32,380 nt of DNA from Actinomycetota bacterium (GTDB lineage: Bacteria > Actinomycetota > Actinomycetes > Nanopelagicales > Nanopelagicaceae): positions 1 to 32,380 of the forward strand of contig CANCSL010000008.1 of NCBI GenBank assembly GCA_947380835.1. The letters are read 5' to 3'. Each line of letters begins with the position of its first letter. Position 1 is the first letter of the stretch. Below the pieces are notes generated by a model. The model was not told where the DNA came from and ran no database searches. It worked only from the letters and a program-made list of their open reading frames with translations. Shown here in pieces: positions 7,929-14,780 of this stretch. Made by a program: the position numbers and the translations under genes.

Positions 7929-8809
7929 TTGAGTTTCGAGCGCATTTTCTTAAAGAGAGCAACCTCGCTGCCGTGTTCAGGCTCTTGCCCAGGAGTTTCG
8001 AGAATCAAAGGTGCATTTTGTACAGCGGGGTGTGCAATTAATTCTTCAAAAGGCTTGGCCCCAATTTCACCTTCGCCAATATTTTGGTGGCGATCTTTTA
8101 GGGCACCACACACATCCATGGAGTCATTCGCGTGAATGAGCTGGATTCGTTCGATTCCGACAAGTTCGACGAGGAGATCTAAAGTCTCGGTCATCCCACC
8201 CTTTTTATGAATGTCGTGACCTGCAGCAAAGACGTGACAGGTATCAAGACAGACTCCAACTTTTGGATGCCATTCCATGGCATCGAAATACTTGGTGAGG
8301 TCATTTAATTTCTTTACCAGTGATTGTCCTTGACCGGCTGTGGGCTCGAGCAGTAGCCATGGATCTTCGTCGGTAAGTTTTTCCAGTACGGGCATCATGC
8401 CGTCATGAATCTGCTTCCAGGCATTTTCGATATGGCTTTCATCTACGGCTGATCCAGTATGAATAACAACTCCAAGAGCCCCGATTTGGCGTCCGCGTTG
8501 GAGGGAATATGCGGTGGATGCTAAAGAATTTTGGTAGGTACCTGGCGTGGGCGATCCCAAGTTGATTAAAAATGGAGCATGAACATAGGTCTCAATATCG
8601 AACTCTGCCGCTTTGGTGCGAAAAGCCAGATCGGCATCAGCATTTGCTTCCGGCATCGCCCAACCACGGGGATTTGAGGCAAAGACCTGGATGGCTTCGG
8701 CTTCGATGGTCCGCGCATATTCAATGGAACGCTTGGCCATCCCGCCAGAGGTCGGCACGTGGGCTCCCAATCGGGGCCACGCTTGTCCGCTTTTCTTTGA
8801 AGTCGCCAT
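7925..8809 (-). CDS. nfo: Endonuclease IV (AP endonuclease)
   Basis: A 294-residue deoxyribonuclease IV that incises DNA 5' to abasic sites in base-excision repair. The TIM-barrel metal-ligand motifs of the family appear in order: VHAPFLINL (His), IHTGSA (His), LEPTAGQG (Glu), GVCLDTCHVFAAGHD (Asp and His), IHANDS (His), DRHQNIGEGEIG (Asp and His) and LETPGQ (Glu). These should make the three-zinc site. The N-terminus carries about 10 extra residues (ATSKKSGQAWP) before the conserved LGAHVPTSGG. The start is ATG with no ribosome binding site; a TAGGCT hexamer 6 bases upstream, including the kinase stop codon, suggests an internal leaderless promoter. It is placed 9 bases after the PASTA kinase gene. 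Confidence 0.95.
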   Translation of the reverse strand: MATSKKSGQAWPRLGAHVPTSGGMAKRSIEYARTIEAEAIQVFASNPRGWAMPEANADADLAFRTKAAEFDIETYVHAPFLINLGSPTPGTYQNSLASTAYSLQRGRQIGALGVVIHTGSAVDESHIENAWKQIHDGMMPVLEKLTDEDPWLLLEPTAGQGQSLVKKLNDLTKYFDAMEWHPKVGVCLDTCHVFAAGHDIHKKGGMTETLDLLVELVGIERIQLIHANDSMDVCGALKDRHQNIGEGEIGAKPFEELIAHPAVQNAPLILETPGQEPEHGSEVALFKKMRSKLK

Positions 8810-8815
8810 GGGGCG

Positions 8816-8821
8816 AGCCTA
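8816..8821 (-). promoter_or_regulatory. -10-like hexamer overlapping the kinase stop codon, upstream of nfo
   Basis: On the minus strand TAGGCT begins with the TAG stop of the PASTA kinase and ends 6 bases before the nfo ATG. The identical hexamer and spacing occur upstream of the lipoprotein gene at 28118-28123. No clear -35 box was seen. Confidence 0.4.
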
Positions 8822-10768
8822 TCCGACAGTAATTACTACCGTGGACCCGCGCTTGACCTTAACTCCGACATTAGGGAAGACATTGGTGACTGTCTTGACC
8901 TTCTTTGTGCCAATCTTCTTTACAACAACCTGTAATTGGAGGTTTTCAAGGACGCGCGTGGCGTTGCCTGCTGTGAGCGAATAAATATTCGGAATGAAGA
9001 CGGCTTCTGGTCCTTGAGAAATAATCAAGGAAATTTTGGCGCCTTTATTTAAGGCAACTCCGCCGGCAGGGGCTTGCTTCATCACCGCGCCTACTGGAAT
9101 CGTGTCACTAAAGGCATAAGTACTCGTTACTTGGAAGCCCAGATTAGTAAGTTCATTGAGAGCCTGGTCGCCGCTCTGCCCTACGTAACTAGATGCCGCT
9201 ATTTGTTCTCGACCTTTGCTGACAACTAAATTGACGAGAGAGTCGCGGCGGACTTTGCTGCCAGGGCCTGGCGCAATTGCGATCACATGTCCTTTAGCAA
9301 CTTTCGAACTGAAAATTTCGGTGATCGTTCCAACTTTAAGCCCCGCGCTGGCGATCTGGTTTGATGCCACGTCCGGAGTTAGACCCTTCAGTGAAGGCAC
9401 GGTCAAACGTTCTTTGCCTTTAGAAACTGTGAGGCTCACCGTGCCGCCCGATGCCAGATGGCCACCACCGCCGGGGAAGGAGGAGATGACGCGCCCAACG
9501 GCGACGTTCTCGCTAAATACCTGTTGTGCGACAACAGCGTGCAGCCCTAGTGGAGTGAGAGCAGAAGTTGCATCTGAAGTAGACAAACCCACGACTGACG
9601 GAATGGCGATTTTGGAACCAGGTCCGGCAATTTCATACCAAGCAAAAGCGCCTGTAACAGCCACCACGAGAAAGAGCAGAGCGATCACTCTGTTGCGACG
9701 AATATGCTCTTTCCGGTTGCGTTTAATGATGAGGGATTGGCTCTCCGTCGTCACAGGTATTTCTTTTTCAACCGCCGGTTCCGGCTTGGGGGCTTCGGTA
9801 GGCAAGCTCGCGATCATGGTGGTGGCTTTGACTGCTTTGCCCGGTTTGGCAACCGCAGGCAACGGCGGGATATCAAGTTCGAGGGTGAGTTGGCGTCGCT
9901 TTGGGTCGATGCTTTCTTGAATGGTACGCACAACATTTAGGACATCGCTGGCTTCACGTGGCCTGGCATCTGGATCAACGGAGGTCATCGAGACAATCAA
10001 AGTATCCAAAGCATCTGGAATATCAGATTTGATGCTGGATGGTTTGGGGACTTTATCGTTGACATGGCGATAGGCGATTTGGATGGCGGTCTCACCTTCG
10101 TAAGGCTTTTGCCCAGTCAACATCTCAAAGAGAAGAATGCCGAGTGAGTACACATCGCTGCGCGAATCTGATATTCCACGTTGTACTTGTTCGGGGGATA
10201 GATACGAGACGCTGCCGAGGATGACGCTTGCTTCCATCGTCATGGTTTGGCCCAGGTTCGCCGCTCGCGCAAGACCGAAATCGGCAATTTTGACTCGGCC
10301 ATCTTTGGAGATCAAGATATTTTCAGGCTTGATATCACGATGGATAATTCCGATGCGATGGGCGGCAGAAAGGGCGTTCAAGATCGGTGTCACTAATCGC
10401 AGCGCATCTGCTGCCGGCATGGCGCCGCGTTCGGCCATGAGATCTCGCAAAGTAAAACCATCTACGTATTCCATGACGATAAAGACGGCCGGCACGCCAC
10501 CGGTGTTCCAGCCTTGATCTTGAATGGCAACAACATTGGGGTGGTTGAGTGAAGCCGTGGCCTTGGCTTCTCGAATAAAGCGATTGACAAAATCTTCATC
10601 GTTGGCCAAATGTGAGTGCATAATCTTGACGGCAACGGGGCGATCAAGGCGAGTATCGAGGGCCCGATAAATTGAGGCCATGCCACCTTCGGCGATCAGC
10701 GCTTGAAGTTGATAGCGCCCATCAATGAGTTCTCCGGAAAGGTCTGGCACGTTGCAAATCTTAGGCAA
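8819..10768 (-). CDS. PASTA-domain Ser/Thr protein kinase (PknB/PknL type)
   Basis: A 649-residue receptor kinase. The cytoplasmic kinase domain (about 18-285) has the glycine loop IAEGGMASIY, K48 in VAVK, E67 in helix C, catalytic loop HRDIKPEN (143-150, D145), DFG (163-165) and SPEQ (191-194), so it should be active. A basic juxtamembrane stretch (KRNRKEHIRRNR) and one transmembrane helix (about 358-377) follow, then four extracellular PASTA repeats of about 67 residues each, which bind muropeptides or lipid II in characterised relatives. The third PASTA repeat (IAASSYVGQSGDQA) lacks the usual Val-Pro start and may be degenerate. The start shown is TTG with a nearby AAGG; a GTG five codons later is the alternative. 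Position between a class II aroG and a prenyl synthase suggests the mycobacterial PknL type (inference). It lies 19 bases after the P-loop kinase gene. Confidence 0.94.
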   Translation of the reverse strand: MPKICNVPDLSGELIDGRYQLQALIAEGGMASIYRALDTRLDRPVAVKIMHSHLANDEDFVNRFIREAKATASLNHPNVVAIQDQGWNTGGVPAVFIVMEYVDGFTLRDLMAERGAMPAADALRLVTPILNALSAAHRIGIIHRDIKPENILISKDGRVKIADFGLARAANLGQTMTMEASVILGSVSYLSPEQVQRGISDSRSDVYSLGILLFEMLTGQKPYEGETAIQIAYRHVNDKVPKPSSIKSDIPDALDTLIVSMTSVDPDARPREASDVLNVVRTIQESIDPKRRQLTLELDIPPLPAVAKPGKAVKATTMIASLPTEAPKPEPAVEKEIPVTTESQSLIIKRNRKEHIRRNRVIALLFLVVAVTGAFAWYEIAGPGSKIAIPSVVGLSTSDATSALTPLGLHAVVAQQVFSENVAVGRVISSFPGGGGHLASGGTVSLTVSKGKERLTVPSLKGLTPDVASNQIASAGLKVGTITEIFSSKVAKGHVIAIAPGPGSKVRRDSLVNLVVSKGREQIAASSYVGQSGDQALNELTNLGFQVTSTYAFSDTIPVGAVMKQAPAGGVALNKGAKISLIISQGPEAVFIPNIYSLTAGNATRVLENLQLQVVVKKIGTKKVKTVTNVFPNVGVKVKRGSTVVITVG

Positions 10769-10787
10769 TCGACCTTAATTCAGCGGG

Positions 10788-11372
10788 TTACGGCGCCCCA
10801 TCGAAGAAGAAATCTGCTGATTCCTTGGTCTTTTCTTTGGAAAAATGAGCACGTTGGGAAATCTGGAAATTGTGCATCTCTTTTCGAATGCCGGCACCAT
10901 CACGGTTGAGCACTCGAATCAGGCCAACTTCATCGCTCACTTCAATCCAAATGGAGAGAGCAGAGGCTGCGCGCAGGGCCGCTTGTCCGGCCCCTACACC
11001 TTCAACAATGACGAGATCTGCCGACAATTGATAAAAAGGGTGGGAATACTCGTTGAGTATCCAGTCGAATCGGGGGAGAAAGTAGGCCTGACCAGATTCC
11101 AATCCGGGCAGAAGCGAATGAGTAAAAGTTTCGGTCAAACTCTCGCCCAGCGCATCCTCCCAACCGTTATAGAGGTCATCTGCATGAATGATCAGAGTGG
11201 ATGTCGACAACGATAGGAAATGGTCGCCGATTCGTTTGGCCAATGTGGTTTTTCCAGACCCGGAAGGTCCGTCAATAACCACCAGCGTCGTTTTGCCAAT
11301 TTGTCTCGTGGGATCAGCAAGGGCAGAAGCGATCGCTGCAACTACTTGGGAAAACTTGTTCTCGTCTTTCAA
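10788..11372 (-). CDS. Uridine-kinase-like P-loop protein
   Basis: A 194-residue P-loop NTPase of the uridine kinase/phosphoribulokinase-like group. Walker A is GPSGSGKT at 35-42. HADDLYNGW (from about residue 63) is the substrate-side Asp-Asp motif seen in actinobacterial proteins annotated as uridine kinase-like, and VIVEGVGAG (near 120) is the Walker B-like strand. The protein ends with KESADFFFDGAP. The nucleoside substrate cannot be confirmed. The start is a TTG at 11370-11372, chosen because MKDENKFSQVV leads directly into the fold and no in-frame ATG precedes it; AGAGAGTGAG upstream is a weak ribosome binding site. It opens the minus-strand run kinase - nfo - EamA - ltaE and is divergent to the lycopene cyclase genes. 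Confidence 0.75.
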   Translation of the reverse strand: MKDENKFSQVVAAIASALADPTRQIGKTTLVVIDGPSGSGKTTLAKRIGDHFLSLSTSTLIIHADDLYNGWEDALGESLTETFTHSLLPGLESGQAYFLPRFDWILNEYSHPFYQLSADLVIVEGVGAGQAALRAASALSIWIEVSDEVGLIRVLNRDGAGIRKEMHNFQISQRAHFSKEKTKESADFFFDGAP

Positions 11373-11423
11373 CTGCTTTACTCACTCTCTTCCAATTCGC
11401 ATTACCGAACTGGTCAGGCGGTC

Positions 11424-11440
11424 GATCTGAGGCTCAGATC
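11424..11440. promoter_or_regulatory. 17-base near-perfect palindrome between the P-loop gene and crtYc
   Basis: GATCTGAG (11424-11431) and CTCAGATC (11433-11440) are exact inverted repeats around a single central G. It sits midway between the divergent starts at 11372 and 11511. Such a compact dyad suits a dimeric regulator better than an RNA hairpin, which could not close a one-base loop. An overlapping weaker hairpin (GAGG...CCTC, ending at 11443) also exists. No -10 hexamer was found at leaderless spacing for crtYc, so the promoter may be hidden near this dyad. Confidence 0.5.
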
Positions 11441-11510
11441 CTCTCAGCCAATGTTGTGGCTCCCGAAGGAATAACAGTAGCAAAAACTAATGCTCATGAG
11501 AGAATCGCAC

Positions 11511-11849
11511 ATGTTGAAATTCAGCTACATGGCTATGTTGCTTTTCACAGTCGTCGGTTCATTTTGGCTGGAATTTTTTTTACATATTCGTGTTCTTGGA
11601 AAAATTAGACTTCTAGTATCCAGTATTTTTCCAGTTGCAATGGTATTCATCATTTGGGACGCGTACGCAATATCGCGACACCATTGGCACTTCGATATGA
11701 AACAAATTGTTGGTGTGTACGGACCATTCCACATTCCTTTGGAAGAGTATTTATTTTTTCTGATTATTCCCATTGCAGCAATTCTTACCTTTGAAGCAGT
11801 TGTGAGCGTAAAGAAACATTGGGAACAGGATCGAGCAAACTTAAAATGA
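11511..11849 (+). CDS. crtYc: Lycopene cyclase subunit CrtYc-like
   Basis: A 112-residue, very hydrophobic protein with three probable membrane helices, matching one half of the heterodimeric lycopene cyclases of Gram-positive bacteria. The diagnostic parts are FIIWDAYAISRHHWHF and IPLEEYLFFLIIP; the Pro-Leu-Glu-Glu motif carries the acidic residues thought to be catalytic. Partnered with CrtYd it would cyclise one or both ends of lycopene in the membrane. ATG 11511 (MLKFSYMAMLLF) is preferred because it matches where family members begin; an in-frame ATG at 11490 would add seven residues. The stop overlaps the crtYd start by ATGA. The DNA is visibly more A+T-rich than the flanking genes. Confidence 0.85.
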   Translation: MLKFSYMAMLLFTVVGSFWLEFFLHIRVLGKIRLLVSSIFPVAMVFIIWDAYAISRHHWHFDMKQIVGVYGPFHIPLEEYLFFLIIPIAAILTFEAVVSVKKHWEQDRANLK

Positions 11850-12139
11850 GTTATTCGATTCTTGCTTTCTCAGCCGTTGTTGCTGCCGTGATTCTTGATT
11901 ATTTTGTTTTCAAAACTCAATTAGTCAGATTGAAATCATTTTGGACTTCTTACGCCATAATTTTGCCATTTCAATTACTGACAAACTGGTGGCTCACCTC
12001 GCGCAATATTGTCATGTATGACAAAGAGGCAATAATCGGATTCAGAATCGCATCGGCACCAGTTGAAGATTTGTTTTTTGGGTTCGCACTTATTCTCAGT
12101 GTGTTAGTTCTGTGGGTGCGATTAAAACGTAAAAATTAG
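11846..12139 (+). CDS. crtYd: Lycopene cyclase subunit CrtYd-like
   Basis: A 97-residue membrane protein with about three helices, the second half of the split lycopene cyclase. The family motif is APVEDLFFGFALI (about residues 71-83), equivalent to PLEE/PVED in CrtYd and CrtYf. NWWLTSRNIVMYD precedes it. The ATG at 11846 overlaps the crtYc stop (ATGA), which implies coupled translation of the two subunits. Whether the pair makes beta rings at one end (gamma-carotene) or both (beta-carotene), or epsilon rings, cannot be read from sequence; a monocyclic product would fit the end-group genes at 22561-26691. The gene converges on crtB, and their stop codons overlap by 4 bases, leaving no room for a terminator. 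Confidence 0.85.
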   Translation: MSYSILAFSAVVAAVILDYFVFKTQLVRLKSFWTSYAIILPFQLLTNWWLTSRNIVMYDKEAIIGFRIASAPVEDLFFGFALILSVLVLWVRLKRKN

Positions 12140-13047
12140 CGAAGCGATCTAGCTTTCACAAAGGCAGGCAAAGCTACTTTAATTCGGCGCCAGGTCGAGG
12201 TCTTGGCACGTTTAGTAAATATTTGATAATCAATAGCTTCTACTTCATCGACTATGCCGCAGTACAGCTCGCTAGCGGCTCGGATACAAGGCCGGCTAGT
12301 TGCATCGAGAAGATCTATACCGGGCTCGGATTCGGCCTGAAGGGCTCGAACTCGAGCAATTTGGAATTGCAATGCGCTCTTGATCTCCGGAGTAACGATT
12401 CTTTGGGCCAACATCTGCTGGGTTACACCGAACATCTCCAAGTCTTGGCGGGGGATATAGACGCGACCGCGTTCTAAATCTTCGCCAATGTCGCGGATGA
12501 AATTGGCCAACTGAAAAGCGGTTCCTAATTTTTCGGCAGCTACATTTGCCTCCGGAGAGCTTGTGCCCAGGATGGGTACCATTTGGAGCCCAATAACTGA
12601 GGCGGAGCCATAGATGTAGGACATGAGGTCTGCAAAAGTCTCATAGTGAGTAACCGAAAGGTCCATTCGCATCGAGTGCAGAAAACTTTCGAAATACGCG
12701 TATGGAATCTGGAAGCGCTCCACCGTATCAACCAAGGCTCGACCAATATGGTCAGAGCTCGTGCCATTTTTGAGATCGGCGAGAATGCCATCACCCCAAG
12801 TGTGCAGAACTTCAGATTTTTCTTCGATTGTGAGGGTAGAAGCCAGATCATCGACGATTTCGTCGGCATATCGAGCGAAGCCATACAGGGCATGAACAAA
12901 AGGGCGCTTCGCGGGCGGAAGGAGCAGTGTTGCTAGGTAATACGTTTTCCCATGGAGCGAATTAAGTCGCTTACATTCAGCATAAGACTTTCGTAATTCC
13001 GGATCGGTGATCCCAGCAGCCGTGAGTTCATCTCTGCGTAAGCTCAT
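12136..13047 (-). CDS. crtB: Phytoene synthase
   Basis: A 303-residue squalene/phytoene-synthase-fold enzyme that joins two GGPP molecules head to head into phytoene, the first committed carotenoid. The first aspartate-rich motif is YADEIVDD (60-67, D62 and D66) and the second is NFIRDIGEDLERGRVYIP (182-199, D186 and D190). SLHGKTYYLATLLLPP near residue 30 is typical of CrtB. Carotenoid context and the Arg-Val-Tyr-Ile-Pro signature favour phytoene over squalene synthase. It lies 12 bases downstream of the transglutaminase-like gene in the same direction, so it could be the last gene of that operon. A TAGACT hexamer that includes the upstream stop codon ends 9 bases before the ATG and could serve as its own promoter. 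Confidence 0.93.
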   Translation of the reverse strand: MSLRRDELTAAGITDPELRKSYAECKRLNSLHGKTYYLATLLLPPAKRPFVHALYGFARYADEIVDDLASTLTIEEKSEVLHTWGDGILADLKNGTSSDHIGRALVDTVERFQIPYAYFESFLHSMRMDLSVTHYETFADLMSYIYGSASVIGLQMVPILGTSSPEANVAAEKLGTAFQLANFIRDIGEDLERGRVYIPRQDLEMFGVTQQMLAQRIVTPEIKSALQFQIARVRALQAESEPGIDLLDATSRPCIRAASELYCGIVDEVEAIDYQIFTKRAKTSTWRRIKVALPAFVKARSLR

Positions 13048-13059
13048 AATCTCTGAAGT

Positions 13060-13887
13060 CTAACTCTTACGAGTAATAGTTACCTCGACGCTGGTTTCAC
13101 GGCTGGCCCCACCCGAATAGATACCAATGAAGGGACTGACGTCGGAGTAATCCCTACCTTTGGCAACGACGACATGTGATTGATCGACACTGCGACGATT
13201 AGTGGGATCGATCGGCATCCATTCGCCGACCCATGCTTCCACCCAAGAATGCGACTCTCCGACAGAGCTCATTCCGATGGGGTTGTCGCTATCAAAGAGA
13301 TACCCAGAGATATATCGAGCCGGAATACCGGCAGTTCGAAGCATCGAAATTGTGATGTGGGTGAAATCCTGGCAAACGCCACTTTCTCGTGCCCAGGCTT
13401 CAGAGGCGCTGGTGTGCACATTTGTGGCTCCGGGCAGATACGTAATGGCTTGATTGACGTACTCGTTGATATCTTGAACGAGGTCATGCGGCGTGGGATA
13501 TTTGGGATGTTCGAAATTATCGGCGATGGGGTCAACAAGATTTGTTAATTGCAGATACTCATAAAATTCATCAGCAACTTTATCGGAGCTTAGCTCTTTC
13601 CAACTGAGCGAACGATCACCAGGAAGTGGCATCGACATCTCGACCAAATTTTCAGAGGTCACCTCGAGAGTTTCATGAGGCGTCTGTAGGTCAAAAGTTT
13701 CGACGTTGGTGCCCCAATAATCTTGAAAGCGCTGGATCCGGGCGTGAGGAGAAACTACGAGTTCGTGGTGAATAAGATATTGATGCAAGGAGGATGCCGG
13801 GGTCATTCGTACTTCATTAAAAGAGGCAACGACCGGCGCCTCGTATTGGTAGGTCGTCTTATGAGAGATGTTCATACGCCAGGTCAT
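13060..13887 (-). CDS. Transglutaminase-like cysteine protease-fold protein
   Basis: A 275-residue protein with the bacterial transglutaminase N-terminal beta domain (about 1-110; it opens with MNISHKTTYQYEAPV and FNEVRMTP) followed by the papain-like transglutaminase core. The triad is complete: C172 in SGVCQDFTH, H213 in ESHSWVEAWV and D227 in PIDPTN. Members in this operon type are predicted to hydrolyse or transfer amide bonds, probably on the peptide made by the partner ATP-grasp enzyme; the substrate is unknown. The ATG at 13887 is chosen because it overlaps the alpha-E stop by one base (TAATG), the usual coupling geometry; a TTG four codons upstream is less likely. No signal peptide is visible, so action is probably cytoplasmic. 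Order ATP-grasp, alpha-E, transglutaminase is the same as Rv2411c-Rv2409c in M. tuberculosis. Confidence 0.88.
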   Translation of the reverse strand: MTWRMNISHKTTYQYEAPVVASFNEVRMTPASSLHQYLIHHELVVSPHARIQRFQDYWGTNVETFDLQTPHETLEVTSENLVEMSMPLPGDRSLSWKELSSDKVADEFYEYLQLTNLVDPIADNFEHPKYPTPHDLVQDINEYVNQAITYLPGATNVHTSASEAWARESGVCQDFTHITISMLRTAGIPARYISGYLFDSDNPIGMSSVGESHSWVEAWVGEWMPIDPTNRRSVDQSHVVVAKGRDYSDVSPFIGIYSGGASRETSVEVTITRKS

Positions 13888-14780
13888 TAGGCGCTCCAAA
13901 TAATGGAACCAACGGGGCGGAAGAATTCGTTAGAGACGTTGAGGCTGGTCTTCACAACGACATCCACTGTGCGATTGACGATGGAGATTTGATCTGATTC
14001 GGCTGAACTTGCGTTGGAGAATTCCAACTCGCTGCGCAAGAGCGCAATTTCGCGGAAGATGTGATCATCTCGATCCTTCAATCTGCGCATCGCGGCTTCG
14101 GCAGTTTGGCAGCAAAAGTAGATAGAACGGGGAAAGGTTCGGTCGCTGATAAGAAAAGTTCGAACGTGAGGTCCGTCTAACGGAATCTGTCCTCGAACGA
14201 AAGCGCCGAGAGCATCGACCGATCGCAGCATCGTGACTGGACCTTGATCGGGCCAGGTGCGGTCATAACCTGCTGCAATTAGCCGCGCCGTGAGATCTAA
14301 ACGTTCTAGTGAGCGACCCAACTGTAGGAAGTCATATGAAGAATCTCTGGGCGCGATCCATTCCAAGATGCCATTGATAATCGCTAACCGATGGATTTGG
14401 GCGCGCAACACTGTTCCTGGAAGTCCTGGATTAGGTACTTCGCTTATGCCAGCGAAATATGCTGAGTTGAGTGCCTCATAGAGGTCGCCAGGGATGGCAT
14501 CACGGATGGCACGAGCATTATTTCGAGTGGCTGCCAGTGTTCCTAAAATTGTGCTGGGGTCGGACTCAGAACCATAAACAGAAGCGATTAAATCGGCTGG
14601 GGTGCTGGAATTGGCATCGAGAGCCAGCAACGTGGTCAAGAAGGTTCCGCTGGCAGCATCATCGAGCGTGTGCTGTTGGACAGTGAGTTGATGATGCTCG
14701 ATTAATAACCTAGTGGTCGCTTCACACCGTTCGAGGTAACGACCCATCCAAAAGAAGGATTCGGCTAGTCGGCTTAACAT
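13887..14780 (-). CDS. Alpha-E domain protein (DUF403)
   Basis: A 297-residue, mostly alpha-helical protein of the alpha-E family. Its N-terminus MLSRLAESFFWMGRYLERCEATTRL is the family hallmark. A second helical half (about 150-290) contains QLGRSLERLDLTARLI, apparently a repeat of the same Leu-Glu-Arg-x-x-x-Thr-x-Arg-Leu theme. No catalytic motif is recognised; the family is nearly always encoded beside a circularly permuted ATP-grasp protein and is thought to work with it. The ATG start overlaps the ATP-grasp stop by 7 bases and its stop touches the transglutaminase-like ATG, so the three are surely one operon. Confidence 0.9.
   Translation of the reverse strand: MLSRLAESFFWMGRYLERCEATTRLLIEHHQLTVQQHTLDDAASGTFLTTLLALDANSSTPADLIASVYGSESDPSTILGTLAATRNNARAIRDAIPGDLYEALNSAYFAGISEVPNPGLPGTVLRAQIHRLAIINGILEWIAPRDSSYDFLQLGRSLERLDLTARLIAAGYDRTWPDQGPVTMLRSVDALGAFVRGQIPLDGPHVRTFLISDRTFPRSIYFCCQTAEAAMRRLKDRDDHIFREIALLRSELEFSNASSAESDQISIVNRTVDVVVKTSLNVSNEFFRPVGSIIWSA

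Noticed and set aside
9216..9920. 234-codon open frame antisense to the PASTA kinase
   Set aside because: Low-complexity Thr/Pro/Ala-rich translation opposite the membrane and PASTA region; no ribosome binding site or family motif.
11411..11465. Possible tRNA-Leu (GAG anticodon) around CTGAGGC
   Set aside because: The region cannot form a proper anticodon arm with U33 plus acceptor and T arms, and no GTTCGAA-type T-loop follows. The pairing is fully explained by the GATCTGAG/CTCAGATC dyad.
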